The notes: generated from the sequence alone by a model not told the origin. Shown: positions 1 through 9,183, counted from the first letter of the stretch. The stretch is DNA of 64,000 nt from Chitinophagales bacterium (GCA_015655015.1 JAATFV010000129.1:1-64000); one strand, 5' to 3'. Numbers and translations are program-made.

Positions 1-32
1 ATTATGGGCTTTCATGGTGCAAATATAGGCAT

Positions 33-67
33 TTGTTCGCTGTTTGCAAATCGCGATCAGCGAACAA
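33..67. repeat. Inverted repeat, 9-bp arms
   Basis: TTGTTCGCT at 33-41 is matched exactly by AGCGAACAA at 59-67, with a 17-base loop. It has no T-run, so it may be a protein-binding site rather than a terminator. No gene is recognisable between 1 and 417; apart from this repeat the stretch holds only a terminator at 181-215 and a second imperfect repeat (AACCTACT / AGTAGGTT) at about 358-390. Confidence 0.4.
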
Positions 68-180
68 GATAATATATTTGACGAATTAGTAATTGTAAAT
101 CAACTGTTTAAATGTAACTACCCGCCTCAAATCCTCCCTCAGCTGGTTTGAAAACATTCCACCCTGGTTCACTGGTAATC

Positions 181-215
181 AAGCACTTAGGAAGATATTT
201 CTAGGTGCTTTTTTA
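181..215 (+). terminator. Rho-independent terminator
   Basis: AAGCACTTAG (181-190) pairs with CTAGGTGCTT (201-210) and is followed by a T-run, so it reads as a terminator for rightward transcription entering from outside the window. It is followed at once by a second short palindrome built on TTGCAAG/CTTGCAA (about 220-240). Confidence 0.6.
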
Positions 216-417
216 TTTTTTGCAAGAAATTTTCTTGCAAATTCCTGGAACTACCGGTAACATGTGATCGAATATAAAATTTACAGTTTGTATACGCGCT
301 TGATATTTGATGAATTAGTACGAGCTTAATTTTTTAAAAAAGCAGCAAAAGCCTCGAAACCTACTGATCATTGATCAATAAGAGTAGGTTAGTGTTCAGT
401 GATATCATAAACATTTA

Positions 418-774
418 ATGCAAAAAGCCGGCAAAGGCCTGGCCACTTGCTAATGACCATTCATGACATGGACCTCAGCGAGCTGGCCACCTACTTTGAG
501 TCCGAATCCAAACGGGAAAACATCTGGGAAAGTGTCACCCACGACTGGATGATCGAAAACATCAACCTCCTGGGCACCTCCCTGCAGCAGTACGTCCAGG
601 CCTTCTACCACCTACGCCCAGGTCGGCAGCGCCCCCACCGTTTACCAGGGCCTCATGTACACGGGTCTGCAAACCTCTACCTTCTACCAGGAGGAGATCT
701 TGGCTAAGTGTCTCCAGCCTTCCGTCATCGCCAACTGGGGTAAGCTCAACGAAGGCAGAAAATGCAACGATTAA
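418..774 (+). pseudogene. Frameshifted remnant of an unknown gene
   Basis: Three reading-frame pieces abut. A short piece begins at the ATG at 418 and stops after 11 codons. A second covers about 450-610 (contains MTIHDMDLSELATYF and SVTHDWMIENINLLG). A third, one frame further on, runs from about 610 to the TAA at 772-774 (begins TYAQVGSAPTVYQGLMYTG, ends NEGRKCND). Joined by single-base shifts they give a compositionally normal protein of roughly 115 residues that ends just before a terminator. That fits the C-terminal part of a decayed gene. I do not recognise the family. It lies next to other broken genes in the mobile-element region. Confidence 0.45.
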
Positions 775-781
775 TAACCAT

Positions 782-811
782 AAAAAAACTTCCAGGTCGG
801 AAGTTTTTTTT
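782..811. terminator. Bidirectional terminator
   Basis: AAAAAACTTCC (783-793) and GGAAGTTTTTT (799-809) form an 11-bp stem with a 5-base loop, with A and T runs on both sides. It sits between the rightward remnant ending at 774 and the leftward macro-domain remnant ending at 834 and can serve both. Confidence 0.75.
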
Positions 812-833
812 ATTCAACGTGGTCTATATTATA

Positions 834-1295
834 TCACCCAATAAAATTCCCCAGCAAATCCCTCACCTCATAAAGGTTAATCCCAAAATTCTCCACATCC
901 TTCGGCCTGATCACAATCACCAGCCTATTTGAAAAAATCCTGTCCTCCGATGCGTTCACAAAGGACTGTCCAATTTGTGCGATCAATTTCTTCCTGCTCA
1001 CCGTCAACCGTCCCCGCCCCGTCCCAATCAGGGGCAGCACGATGTTCTCGATCTCCCCCCGGGTGGAAATAAATTGCCATAACCTCTCCAGCGCGCCCAT
1101 TACATTGTCGACACTTGTTTCCGCCGTATTGTGGCTATTCATATCCGCCATCGCCAGCCAATAAAAACGATCTTTGCCCTGGTTAAAACCGATACAAGTA
1201 CCCAATTCGTATCGGTTCACCTTGCCTTTCTCCTTTTCGATAACCGTAAAGGTTTTGCCCCTCAGCTCTGCGTCGATATGCTCGTTCAGCCCGTC
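834..1295 (-). pseudogene. ThsA-type macro domain (DUF6430-like), truncated by IS21
   Basis: The open frame runs leftward from the insertion-sequence edge to a stop at 834 and has no start of its own: it is open right up to the IS (reading PDGLNEHIDAELRGKTF), and an internal GTG at 1220 is probably not the native start. Motifs such as ELGTCIGF, YWLAMADMNSH, VLPLIGTGRGRL and FGINLYEVRDLL resemble my recollection of the macro-like domain called DUF6430/ThsA_Macro, which senses NAD-derived signals in Thoeris and related anti-phage proteins. Only the C-terminal two thirds of such a domain is present (about 154 codons); the usual N-terminal membrane helices are missing. The missing 5' part does not reappear on the other side of the IS, so sequence was lost after or during insertion. 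Family assignment is by motif memory only. Confidence 0.6.
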
Positions 1296-1329
1296 TGGAG
1301 ATTATGGACAAAGAGGGCAGGTAATTATG
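1296..1329 (+). repeat. IS21 left inverted repeat
   Basis: 34-bp terminal repeat, beginning TGGAG and ending AATTATG, identical to the reverse complement of 3886-3919. Confidence 0.9.
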
Positions 1330-1441
1330 ATTGAATCGGAGCAGGCAATTATGCATCAAACTGAGCACCCTATTATGCTCCAAATTGAGCACCCCTGTAA
1401 GAGGCTATAGAAAGAGGTTGTTTTAACATCCATAAAGGCTA

Positions 1442-3019
1442 ATGTTGGTACTTAACCGACGAAGCATTATGGCCAATAAAACAATAGATATGAGCAGAAT
1501 AAGACAGATTATTCGCCTTTACACTCAGGGAACCAGTAAAAAAAAGATCAGTAGATTAACAGCTTCCTCCCGTAATACGGTAACGAAATACATCAGCAAA
1601 TTCATACAGGACCGATTGACCTATGAGATCATTGAAGCCATGAGTGACTATGCTTTAGACCTGCTGTTTAGTGTTGAACCTCCCCCCTCCAAAGATGAAC
1701 GCTATGAAGAATTGCAGTTGTTGCTTCCTGGGATTGAGAAGCAAATGAAGCGTAAAGGGATGAATATCACCCTTCAATGGGAACAGTACCTGGCTGCTCA
1801 TCCGAGTGGGTATGGGGTGGCCCAGTTTTATAAACACTATCGGGATTTTACCGGGCGTACCCATCCGGTGATGCATATCGAACATAAGGCCGGCGATAAG
1901 GTGTATATCGATTTTGCGGGGGAAAAGCTGCCGATTGTAGACAAGGAGACCGGGGAGGTGCGTCCGGTAGAGGTATTTGCCGCTATTCTGGGATGCAGCC
2001 AGTTAACATACGTGGAGGCGGTATACAGTCAAAAGAAGGAGGATCTGATTGGCGCCAGTGAAAATGCCTTCCATTACTTCCAAGGCGTACCAATTGCCAT
2101 TGTGCCGGATAATCTCCGTTCGGCAGTTACCAAGAGCAGCAAATACGAACCTACTATTAATCAGGCCTTTGCCGCTTTTGCAGAGCATTATAACTGTGTT
2201 GTTTTGCCAGCCAGAGCCTATAAGCCCAAGGACAAAGCCTTGGTGGAAGGCATCGTAAAGATTATCTACCGGAGCATTTATGTGGTCGTGAGTGAACAGG
2301 TGTATACGAGCCTGGAAGAGCTGAATGTCGCTATCCGAAAGGCGTTGGAGTTACATAACAACGCCTGCTTCAAAGGTAGAACATACAGCCGCAGGCAACA
2401 GTTCGAGGAGATTGAAAGGGCCGCCTTACAACCACTGCCGGCCTTTCGCTATGAGAGTAAACAACAGGCCACCGTTACCGTCATGAAAAACGGGCATGTC
2501 TGTCTGGGAGCCGACAGACACTATTACAGTGTCCCCTATAAATATATTGGCAAGAAAGTCCGCCTCTTGTATAACGGAACGACCGTTGATGTCTTCTTCC
2601 ATTACGAATGTATCGCCACCCATCCTCGCCACCAGCGCAAATATCATTATACCACCCTCACTGAGCACCTGGCATCGACTCACCAATATGTAAGTGACTG
2701 GACACCAGAGAAGTTCATAGAACTGGGGCAGGCCATCCATGAAGATGTAGCCCTGTATATAGCAGGGGTAATGGAGCACAAACAGCACCCGGAGCAGGCT
2801 TACCGGTCTTGTTCCGGCATCCTGAATATAGCCAGAAAGGTAGGCCCACGGCGAATAGCCAGCGCCTGTCGGAGAGCCCACAGCTATGGGGTGTATAATT
2901 ATCCGATCATCCTGCAGATACTGGGAAAGAACATGGACAACTTGGATGATGAGCAGCAGACTCCGGTGCTGCCGATGCCTCAACACCTCAATATCCGGGG
3001 ATCGGACTACTATCAATAA
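1442..3019 (+). CDS. istA: IS21-family transposase IstA
   Basis: DDE transposase that cuts and joins the element's ends. The N-terminus has a helix-turn-helix of the IstA type (about residues 18-50, with SRIRQIIRLYTQG and SRNTVTKYI). An integrase catalytic core follows, with D157 (VYIDFAG), D223 (VPDNLRSAV) and E269 (KDKALVEG), so the DDE triad is complete. The C-terminal part carries the RxQ/beta-barrel region usual for the family. Length (525 aa) is normal. An internal ATG at 1469 (MANKTIDMSRIRQ) is an equally good start; neither has a strong ribosome-binding site. istB follows after 38 bases and is presumably co-transcribed. Confidence 0.95.
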   Translation: MLVLNRRSIMANKTIDMSRIRQIIRLYTQGTSKKKISRLTASSRNTVTKYISKFIQDRLTYEIIEAMSDYALDLLFSVEPPPSKDERYEELQLLLPGIEKQMKRKGMNITLQWEQYLAAHPSGYGVAQFYKHYRDFTGRTHPVMHIEHKAGDKVYIDFAGEKLPIVDKETGEVRPVEVFAAILGCSQLTYVEAVYSQKKEDLIGASENAFHYFQGVPIAIVPDNLRSAVTKSSKYEPTINQAFAAFAEHYNCVVLPARAYKPKDKALVEGIVKIIYRSIYVVVSEQVYTSLEELNVAIRKALELHNNACFKGRTYSRRQQFEEIERAALQPLPAFRYESKQQATVTVMKNGHVCLGADRHYYSVPYKYIGKKVRLLYNGTTVDVFFHYECIATHPRHQRKYHYTTLTEHLASTHQYVSDWTPEKFIELGQAIHEDVALYIAGVMEHKQHPEQAYRSCSGILNIARKVGPRRIASACRRAHSYGVYNYPIILQILGKNMDNLDDEQQTPVLPMPQHLNIRGSDYYQ

Positions 3020-3057
3020 CCTTTGTATTATATTAATCAATCATAAAATCAATTAAC

Positions 3058-3807
3058 ATGAACACCGACACATTAGAAAAAATGAGAAGTATGCACCTGC
3101 TGGGCATGCACGGAGCCTTTAAAGCTAGCATGGAGACAACCCGGGCTGAACCCCTTACAGCCGACCAGATGGTAGCCTTGCTAGTCGGCAGCGAATGGGA
3201 TGACCGTCATAACCGGGCTATTGAACGAAGTATGCACAATGCCCGCTTCCGCTATAAAGCATCCATTGAACAATTGGAATACAGCACCGAAAGAGGAATC
3301 GATAAAAACCAGGTACACCGACTGGCCGATGGCGAGTTTATCCGCAAAAAAGAGAATCTACTGATCACCGGAAGTACCGGAACCGGTAAAAGTTTTCTGG
3401 CTTCGGCGATCGGCAACCAGGCCTGTCTGTCAGGTCTTAAAGTTCTCTACACCAATGCCACACGTCTGTTCGCCCAACTTAAAATAGCCAAGGTAGATGG
3501 CTCCGCTATTAAGGAGTTGTTGAAAATAGAGCGGCAGGATTTGTTAATTATAGACGACTTTGGTATACAGCCCTTCGATCAGGCAAGCAGGTCTGCCTTA
3601 CTGGAGATAATCGAAGATCGCCACGGTAAGCGTTCTACCATCATCACTTCCCAATTACCCGTTAAACAATGGCACGACGTGATCGGTGAAAAAACAGTGG
3701 CCGATGCCATATTAGATCGATTGGTGCATAATGCCGGTCGGATAGAACTGAAGGGAGAATCGCTCCGAAAAAAGTGGAATAAGAAAGCTCCAGAGAATAT
3801 CGATTAA
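3058..3807 (+). CDS. istB: IS21-family helper ATPase IstB
   Basis: DnaC/DnaA-like AAA+ ATPase that helps IstA select and remodel target DNA. The Walker A motif GSTGTGKS is at residues 105-112 and the Walker B motif LLIIDDFG at 162-169; the N-terminal helical IstB region (MRSMHLLGMHGAF) is present. At 249 aa it is full length, and no frame disruption is seen. It ends 78 bases before the right terminal repeat. Confidence 0.95.
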   Translation: MNTDTLEKMRSMHLLGMHGAFKASMETTRAEPLTADQMVALLVGSEWDDRHNRAIERSMHNARFRYKASIEQLEYSTERGIDKNQVHRLADGEFIRKKENLLITGSTGTGKSFLASAIGNQACLSGLKVLYTNATRLFAQLKIAKVDGSAIKELLKIERQDLLIIDDFGIQPFDQASRSALLEIIEDRHGKRSTIITSQLPVKQWHDVIGEKTVADAILDRLVHNAGRIELKGESLRKKWNKKAPENID

Positions 3808-3885
3808 AAAGCTAACTTTATCTCATCAAAAACACCCTCTTAATGACCCTTACTCACTCGGTAACTTTGGGTGGTCAATTTGCTC

Positions 3886-3919
3886 CATAATTACCTGCCC
3901 TCTTTGTCCATAATCTCCA
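3886..3919 (-). repeat. IS21 right inverted repeat
   Basis: 34-bp terminal repeat, the exact reverse complement of 1296-1329. Its perfection on both sides suggests a recent insertion. Confidence 0.9.
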
Positions 3920-4015
3920 CACCATACTTTTGCTCCATTTGTATCCGTAAATTTTATTCGCCGGCCAAGCTACTGTTTCTTCTTCAATCCGGAAGATTTT
4001 CATGAATACCATATA

Positions 4016-4455
4016 TTAAAACAGTTCCACCGGATTTAATTTCAGAAAATCCTGCCAGGGAATTCTATTTTTTCCTACCAGCAAAACTTTATCAGAATTG
4101 AATGCCTTCTTAAACGCCGATATTCACGAGGATAATTGTGTTGTTCCGCTTTTGACCTCAAGCCCTATTACCTTTCCCTTGCATTCCAGGACAAAATCAA
4201 CCTCCTCATTTCTTTCATGCCAGTAAGAAACAGTGAACCCTTCGACCAGGGAGTAATTGATTAAATGGGTCCCGACAGATGATTCTACCATCCTTCCCCA
4301 ATCTTGTGGTCTGATTTGTGTTTCTTTAAATAATTCTCTGCTTTGGACGCTTATTAATGCTGTATCGTGAAGCTGAAATTTAGGGCTGGAAGATCTTTTA
4401 TAGATCAGGTTAATAATTATTCCCCACTCATGGCAAGATGTTTCAAGTGCACCAC
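4016..4455 (-). pseudogene. DUF4143-type AAA ATPase, C-terminal remnant
   Basis: Translating leftward gives the C-terminal half of an AAA_14/DUF4143 ATPase: KRSSSPKFQLHDTALISV, then RPQDWGRMVESSVGTHLIN, then VSYWHERNEEVDFVLE and GKVIGLEVKSG, the nuclease-like end of the family, finishing LKLNPVELF before TAA at 4016-4018. The frame is broken by an in-frame TGA at 4124-4126 (…QLSS*ISAFKKAF…), and the whole N-terminal ATPase part with the Walker motifs is missing; upstream of about 4455 similarity fades. Proteins of this type are widespread and often linked to mobile DNA. This copy is dead. The 96 bases between it and the IS end hold no recognisable gene. Confidence 0.75.
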
Positions 4456-4506
4456 CAAATGGTTCGATATTCGCCCATTCTGGGCAACAGAAGAATGATG
4501 GCGTAT

Positions 4507-5115
4507 TTAGCCATTAGCAAGAATGGCATCCACCAAACTGTAAATTAAGGTGCTGGTTTGTTTCTGCGCATCCCGTAGGTCAGTGTGGAAAGAAGTGTGC
4601 CCCCGTTTGGCATTTGCCAAGGCGGTAGGCAGCAAATGGGCTGTTCTGATGTAGAATTGCCTTCCTTGTTCTTCCCCCTTCTCACGTGCATCATATTCGG
4701 GAATAAATTGCTTCAACAGACCTTCGTAGTCTTTGCGGTGACAGGGATAGCTAAAATCACGATAATGTAGTATGATCCAGCATTCGAAGGCCTGATTGCT
4801 CCAAGCTACCCGAATGTTATTGGCCTTGGCCAACTCAATAGCCTGGTTAAACTGTTCGTCCGAAGTCTCATCCTTATCAAATACCACCCAGTACTGGTCC
4901 ACTTTCTTTTCCGCGGCGTTCTTATAAGCAATGGCGTTTTGAACAATTTTCAGGGCATTCCCACCGGGAACGAATTTGGCCCGCTTCTTAAAAGACCCAA
5001 AATAGCCGACTTCGGTAGCCCCTTCACAAAAGATCAGAAAGCTTTCCCGGAGGGGCTTGCGGCCGTAGGGACGGGGGCGGTTGTTATTACTCCTGGCCCG
5101 TTGCTGTCTGCTCAT
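4507..5115 (-). CDS. rloB: RloB/AbiLii-like TOPRIM-fold protein
   Basis: Second gene of a two-gene putative anti-phage module. The N-terminus is basic and disordered (RQQRARSNNNRPRPYGRK). The core has the RloB signature: FLIFCEGATEVGYF with E31 as candidate metal ligand, VVFDKDE with D80 and D82, and NQAFECWIILHY at 107-118. This is a TOPRIM-like acidic arrangement suggesting nuclease activity. Length (202 aa) is typical. Its start overlaps the 3' end of the upstream ATPase gene by 29 bases in another frame, indicating tight translational coupling. In the AbiL system (AbiLi ATPase + AbiLii RloB), and in RloAB pairs linked to type I restriction loci, the two genes have the same order. The DUF4435 TOPRIM partner of PARIS is related in design but lacks the FECWIILHY block. 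The target is unknown. Confidence 0.85.
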   Translation of the reverse strand: MSRQQRARSNNNRPRPYGRKPLRESFLIFCEGATEVGYFGSFKKRAKFVPGGNALKIVQNAIAYKNAAEKKVDQYWVVFDKDETSDEQFNQAIELAKANNIRVAWSNQAFECWIILHYRDFSYPCHRKDYEGLLKQFIPEYDAREKGEEQGRQFYIRTAHLLPTALANAKRGHTSFHTDLRDAQKQTSTLIYSLVDAILANG

Positions 5116-6361
5116 GGGGATATTGTTCTAAAAAATTTTCTAAATCACCCAGGAACGGAATGCCGCCATATTTGCCATCGAGGTAATTCTGCTCGATGGC
5201 TTCCTTATTCCGGGCCTTTCCTTTACTAGTCTTGTAGTCTGCAATAGAGTATAGTTCCGTGGCGCCATATTTATTCTTTTCTGTGATCCAGACCTGGTCC
5301 CTGCGGAGTAACTGAGCGCTCAACAGATTGGTATTGTGTCCTGCAAAAATCAGTTGAGCATTGTGGGTATTGATCCGTTTATCCTGGAACATCATTACGA
5401 TTTTCTCCATCAAGTTGGGATGCAATTGCGCATCCAGTTCATCAATTACCAAGACTTGTCCGTATTTCAGAGAATTAAGTACTGGGCCTGATAGATTAAA
5501 TAATTTTTTGGTGCCTTCCGATTCCTGTTTATCCAAAATAAACATATAGTCCCCAACCGACTCCCCGTTTCCATTAAAGACGGTATGATGAGCCAGCACC
5601 TCCGGATTGTTCAAGATAATGGCGGTTGACAATTCCTGGATACCTGTATCCGCGTATCGTATCATTTCCTTCATATCTTTGGCTATATCCGTGTCCTCTT
5701 CGATCTGGGTTAACGAAAACAGTTGATAGCCATCATAGCGGTGTCCCATAAGTACGTTGAAATTGACAAACCAATCCATCACTGTTTTTGTTAGCTCGTC
5801 GTTCAATTGGTATCCCAAGGTTAAAATCAAAACGCTCTCCTTTGCCAGGCGCTGATCATGGATTAACTTGCCAACTTTAAATAAGCTGGCATGATAGTGC
5901 AGCGTATCTCCTTCCCGATAAAATAACTCCTTTTCTTTGGATCTCTCTTTTAGCTCCTTCTCGTAAAGCCATTCTTCGAAAACGCGCTCTTTGGTGGCTA
6001 GAAAACCATAGCGGAATAATTTCTGTTTAACCACGAAGGATATCTCAAACTCCGTGGGCGCATTTACCGTTTCTGTGGACAGCCGAAACGGTTCCACCTG
6101 AATTTTGTCCAACACATTGTCTTTGGCCAGGGAGGTTTGGATGTGAAATTTCATCATCGACATAGCGTCAATTAGGTTGGACTTACCGCTGGCATTCGCA
6201 CCATAAATAGCGGCTGCCGGAAGAATTTTCAAATCAGGTGTAAGGTCTGAGAAGGCTTGGCTTGGCAGGGCATAGGTCTCCTTCAAAGAGGAAGCCAGAA
6301 GGGAAAGGTTAACCTCTTGGTTGAATGATTTATAGTTTTTGACCGAGAAATTGACTATCAT
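5087..6361 (-). CDS. AAA ATPase, RloA/AbiLi-like
   Basis: SMC/OLD-like ATPase that is the putative sensor partner of the RloB protein. Numbering from the MIVNFSVKNYKSFN start: Walker A GANASGKSN at 54-62, an LSGP signature near 290, Walker B LVIDELDAQLHP at 304-315, and a downstream IFAGHNTNLL block with the conserved histidine. The length of 424 aa matches the family. I chose the ATG at 6361 because family members start with this beta-strand; an upstream in-frame start at 6421 would add 20 hydrophobic residues with no support. The gene is first in a two-gene leftward operon. Nothing in it looks damaged, unlike its neighbours on both sides. Confidence 0.88.
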   Translation of the reverse strand: MIVNFSVKNYKSFNQEVNLSLLASSLKETYALPSQAFSDLTPDLKILPAAAIYGANASGKSNLIDAMSMMKFHIQTSLAKDNVLDKIQVEPFRLSTETVNAPTEFEISFVVKQKLFRYGFLATKERVFEEWLYEKELKERSKEKELFYREGDTLHYHASLFKVGKLIHDQRLAKESVLILTLGYQLNDELTKTVMDWFVNFNVLMGHRYDGYQLFSLTQIEEDTDIAKDMKEMIRYADTGIQELSTAIILNNPEVLAHHTVFNGNGESVGDYMFILDKQESEGTKKLFNLSGPVLNSLKYGQVLVIDELDAQLHPNLMEKIVMMFQDKRINTHNAQLIFAGHNTNLLSAQLLRRDQVWITEKNKYGATELYSIADYKTSKGKARNKEAIEQNYLDGKYGGIPFLGDLENFLEQYPHEQTATGQE

Positions 6362-6617
6362 AAGCCTATTATTTGCAGAATATATGCAAATATATGACTT
6401 AATATTGAAAATAAGGTACATTACCGTGAAAGGTCTACTTTACATCATAATGTCAACTGATATATTTTTATTCAATTTTATCTATTGGTTATCATCCATT
6501 TGCAGCTACTTCGGAACCTTTGAGACCAGCCGGCTACAGGCATCACCAATAGACTCACGATCACAGGACCGAAAAAGACGGCAAGGACTTCCTCTCAATC
6601 CTGCCAGTTCTACCCCA

Positions 6618-7995
6618 TCACGCCGCCGTCTCAGGAGGCTGTTGTGTGAGTACATCCATCCTGGCAGAAGCAAGTCTTTTCTGTGTTATTGGCAAGCTCG
6701 CTACATACCGTTTTGTGGTCCGAGGATCTGCTTGACCCAAAAACTCTTGAATATCGTTAACGGTCGCGCCGCCCAAGCTTTGGATAGTGGCAAAAGTATG
6801 CCTGAGATCGTAACACCTACCCTTCTTATTCACCCCCACCTCCTTAAAAATAAAGGTCAACCACTTATTGATAAATTCTATGAAGAGTTGTCTCCTTTCG
6901 TATTGTTCCAAAGGCGTCATACCTGGCTCAAAGATCGGAAACAGGTAGCTTTCAGGATCCATTACTGGATTTCCGTCATAATCCTTTCTACATTGCCTGT
7001 CCAGGATGGGCCGTATGTTATCGCTGATAATTATCACAATCTTTGGAGGGTCTTCTTTGGCGGTTTCTTCGGTTTTGGCCCGTTCGAAGATGATCAAATC
7101 GTCCACGATATTTTTGCGCTGAAGCTGGCAAATATCCAAAGGGATTTAATCCGTTGCCGAAAACGATAAAGAATGCGAAATCCTTAGCTTTCTGAAGCCA
7201 GGGTTTTTGGGGGTCGCATGCGTAATGATAGACCTTTTGAATTTCCTCAATTTCATAGGCTTTTTTAATATTCCGGGTCCCAGGTATCCGATATTGCTTT
7301 TTTCCGAAGGGATAGCACTTTTCCTTTTTTATGATCTTTAAGTCATTAGCCTCATTAAAAACGCTCCGAAGGTTACGCATATAAATGCCGGTAGTAGTCT
7401 TACTGTTCCCTAATTCTTTCATCCATTCCCCGTACTTATATAGATACTTGGAGGTAATTTTTTGAAAAGGGACGTCCCCGCCGAACTTCTTAAGGGACGT
7501 GTAGGCCTGCTGATAGGAAAGCGCCGTTGTCACTTTTCCGATAATTAACTTATACCTGATCATGGAAAGAAATACATGGCCAAAGCTTCCAATTACAGGG
7601 TATTCTAACAGAATAGGAAATTTCTTATGATAGGGCTTAAAGTCAAAATCCTCATCCGCTGGTTTGCCAGGCCGGATCTTGATCCGGGTTTGATCAATGT
7701 GGAGATTGTCCCGTAAAAAGTCCTGAATAAAATCGTCAAAAGAGAAAGGATCCATGTCCCCCACAGCTATCTCAGCCGTGCGCCGAAGATCAGCCAGGTT
7801 GTCTTTGATCTTCTGCAGCTCTACACCTAGCCGTGGGGCAGCCAGCTTCTTTTCTTCCGATTCGGGCAATCCATAAACCGTTGGGAAAAGGCGGGTTTGG
7901 CCAGCATGGTAGACCTTTAGCTTGAAAGGATAGTCATTGGTTTTTTTGCGGCGGGGGCTTCGCGTGTCAAAATAGATGTCAATGGTTACAGACAT
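6618..7995 (-). pseudogene. Tyrosine recombinase (integrase), frameshifted
   Basis: Bacteroidetes-type phage integrase split into two frames. The N-terminal piece (7995 to about 7150) has the arm-DNA-binding start (MSVTIDIYFDTRSPRRKK) and the SAM-like core-binding domain, ending FGNGLNP. The C-terminal piece (about 7150 to 6618) continues DICQLQRKNIVDDL, then the catalytic box YDLRHTFAT and the tyrosine segment DPRTTKRYV. Dropping one base in the CCCTTT run near 7145-7150 restores NPLDICQLQ. The usual active-site LGH is LGQ here, so even the rejoined enzyme lacks that histidine. The joined protein is about 455 aa, normal for the family. Position next to a tRNA 3' end at 8189-8220 suggests it inserted this element. 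It could be mutation, sequencing error or, less likely, frameshifting. Confidence 0.8.
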
Positions 7996-8173
7996 AAAAT
8001 GTGTTTTTCGAATTTGAATCCTTCCAGTTCATTGCAAGAAAATTGCAAACCGGCAATGCTTAAAGGAGGATAATTGTCCTTTAGCAAAGGAAATGAAAAA
8101 ACACTTTATCTTTGATAATCAAGTAGTAAAGCACAAAGAGCAACGCCAAGATTCACCAAGGTTAAGCAACGTA

Positions 8174-8220
8174 GAAACCTACGGATCAGTAGGTTTCAGG
8201 TTTGAATCCTGACGGGGCAA
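8174..8220 (+). tRNA. 3' end of a tRNA (attachment-site remnant)
   Basis: A perfect T-arm is present: TCAGG (8196-8200), the seven-base loop TTTGAAT, CCTGA (8208-8212), followed directly by a seven-base acceptor strand CGGGGCA and one more A. Before it is a long hairpin, GAAACCTAC (8174-8182) with GTAGGTTTC (8189-8197), like the variable arm of a class II (Leu/Ser) tRNA. No matching 5' acceptor strand, D-arm or anticodon arm is found upstream, so this is a fragment, not a gene. Such fragments mark where an element has integrated into a tRNA 3' end, and the integrase gene starts about 180 bases away. Confidence 0.5.
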
Positions 8221-8454
8221 TGGCCATCCCTCATCTGTGGCAAATTTTCAATTTATTTTATTATTCACTAAATTTATTGGCATAAATCAAAATCGAGTAA
8301 CTATGGTCCAGAAAGCTACAGGAATGAACGGCGATGACAACAGGTCCAGGGATAACGATGGACAAGTCCGTCATAAGCGTTCCGACACCCATATGGGTAT
8401 CATCGAGGAGCAATATATGATAGGGACTTTGGCGTCCGCTCCGACATGCAGTTA
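8221..8454. other. Intergenic, nothing recognised
   Basis: AT-rich at first, then a stretch that translates (8300-8455, rightward) to an asparagine/arginine-rich peptide with no family resemblance. I see no RNA, repeat or promoter that I can defend. It may be further debris of the P-type ATPase gene that follows. Confidence 0.3.
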
Positions 8455-9126
<672 letters not shown>

Positions 9127-9183
9127 TAAACCCTTCCGCCACCAGTAATGATCTTGCCGCCCCTAAAAATTCGGTATGTGTCA

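Larger units (their letters stand above)
1296..3919 (+). mobile_element. Complete IS21-family insertion sequence
   Basis: The element is bounded by perfect 34-bp inverted repeats (1296-1329 and 3886-3919) that start TGGAGATTATGGAC, and holds istA and istB in the usual order with 38 bases between them. Inside the left end, GAGCA-type and AATTATG motifs are repeated (1321-1395), as is common for IS21 transposase-binding sites, and a matching AAATTGA/CACCC block lies inside the right end. The bases just outside the two ends (CCGTC on the left, CACCA on the right) show no direct target duplication. The left-flank gene does not continue on the right, so the insertion was probably accompanied by a deletion or a later rearrangement. 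Both proteins look intact, so the element may still be active. Confidence 0.92.

Noticed and set aside
2426-3040. Long leftward frame antisense to istA
   Set aside because: Shadow frame over a clear transposase with conserved catalytic residues.
4507-6361. PARIS system (AriA/AriB)
   Set aside because: The ATPase plus TOPRIM-like design is similar, but the second protein has RloB motifs (CEGATE, FDKDE, FECWIILHY), not those of the DUF4435 AriB.
7130-7160. Programmed frameshift in the integrase
   Set aside because: CCC TTT can slip, but there is no stimulatory structure or stop codon context that I can see, and neighbours are also broken; mutation or sequencing error is simpler.
6339-7169. 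Rightward 276-codon frame across the integrase
   Set aside because: Runs antisense through the integrase and the start region of the ATPase gene, with no recognisable family.
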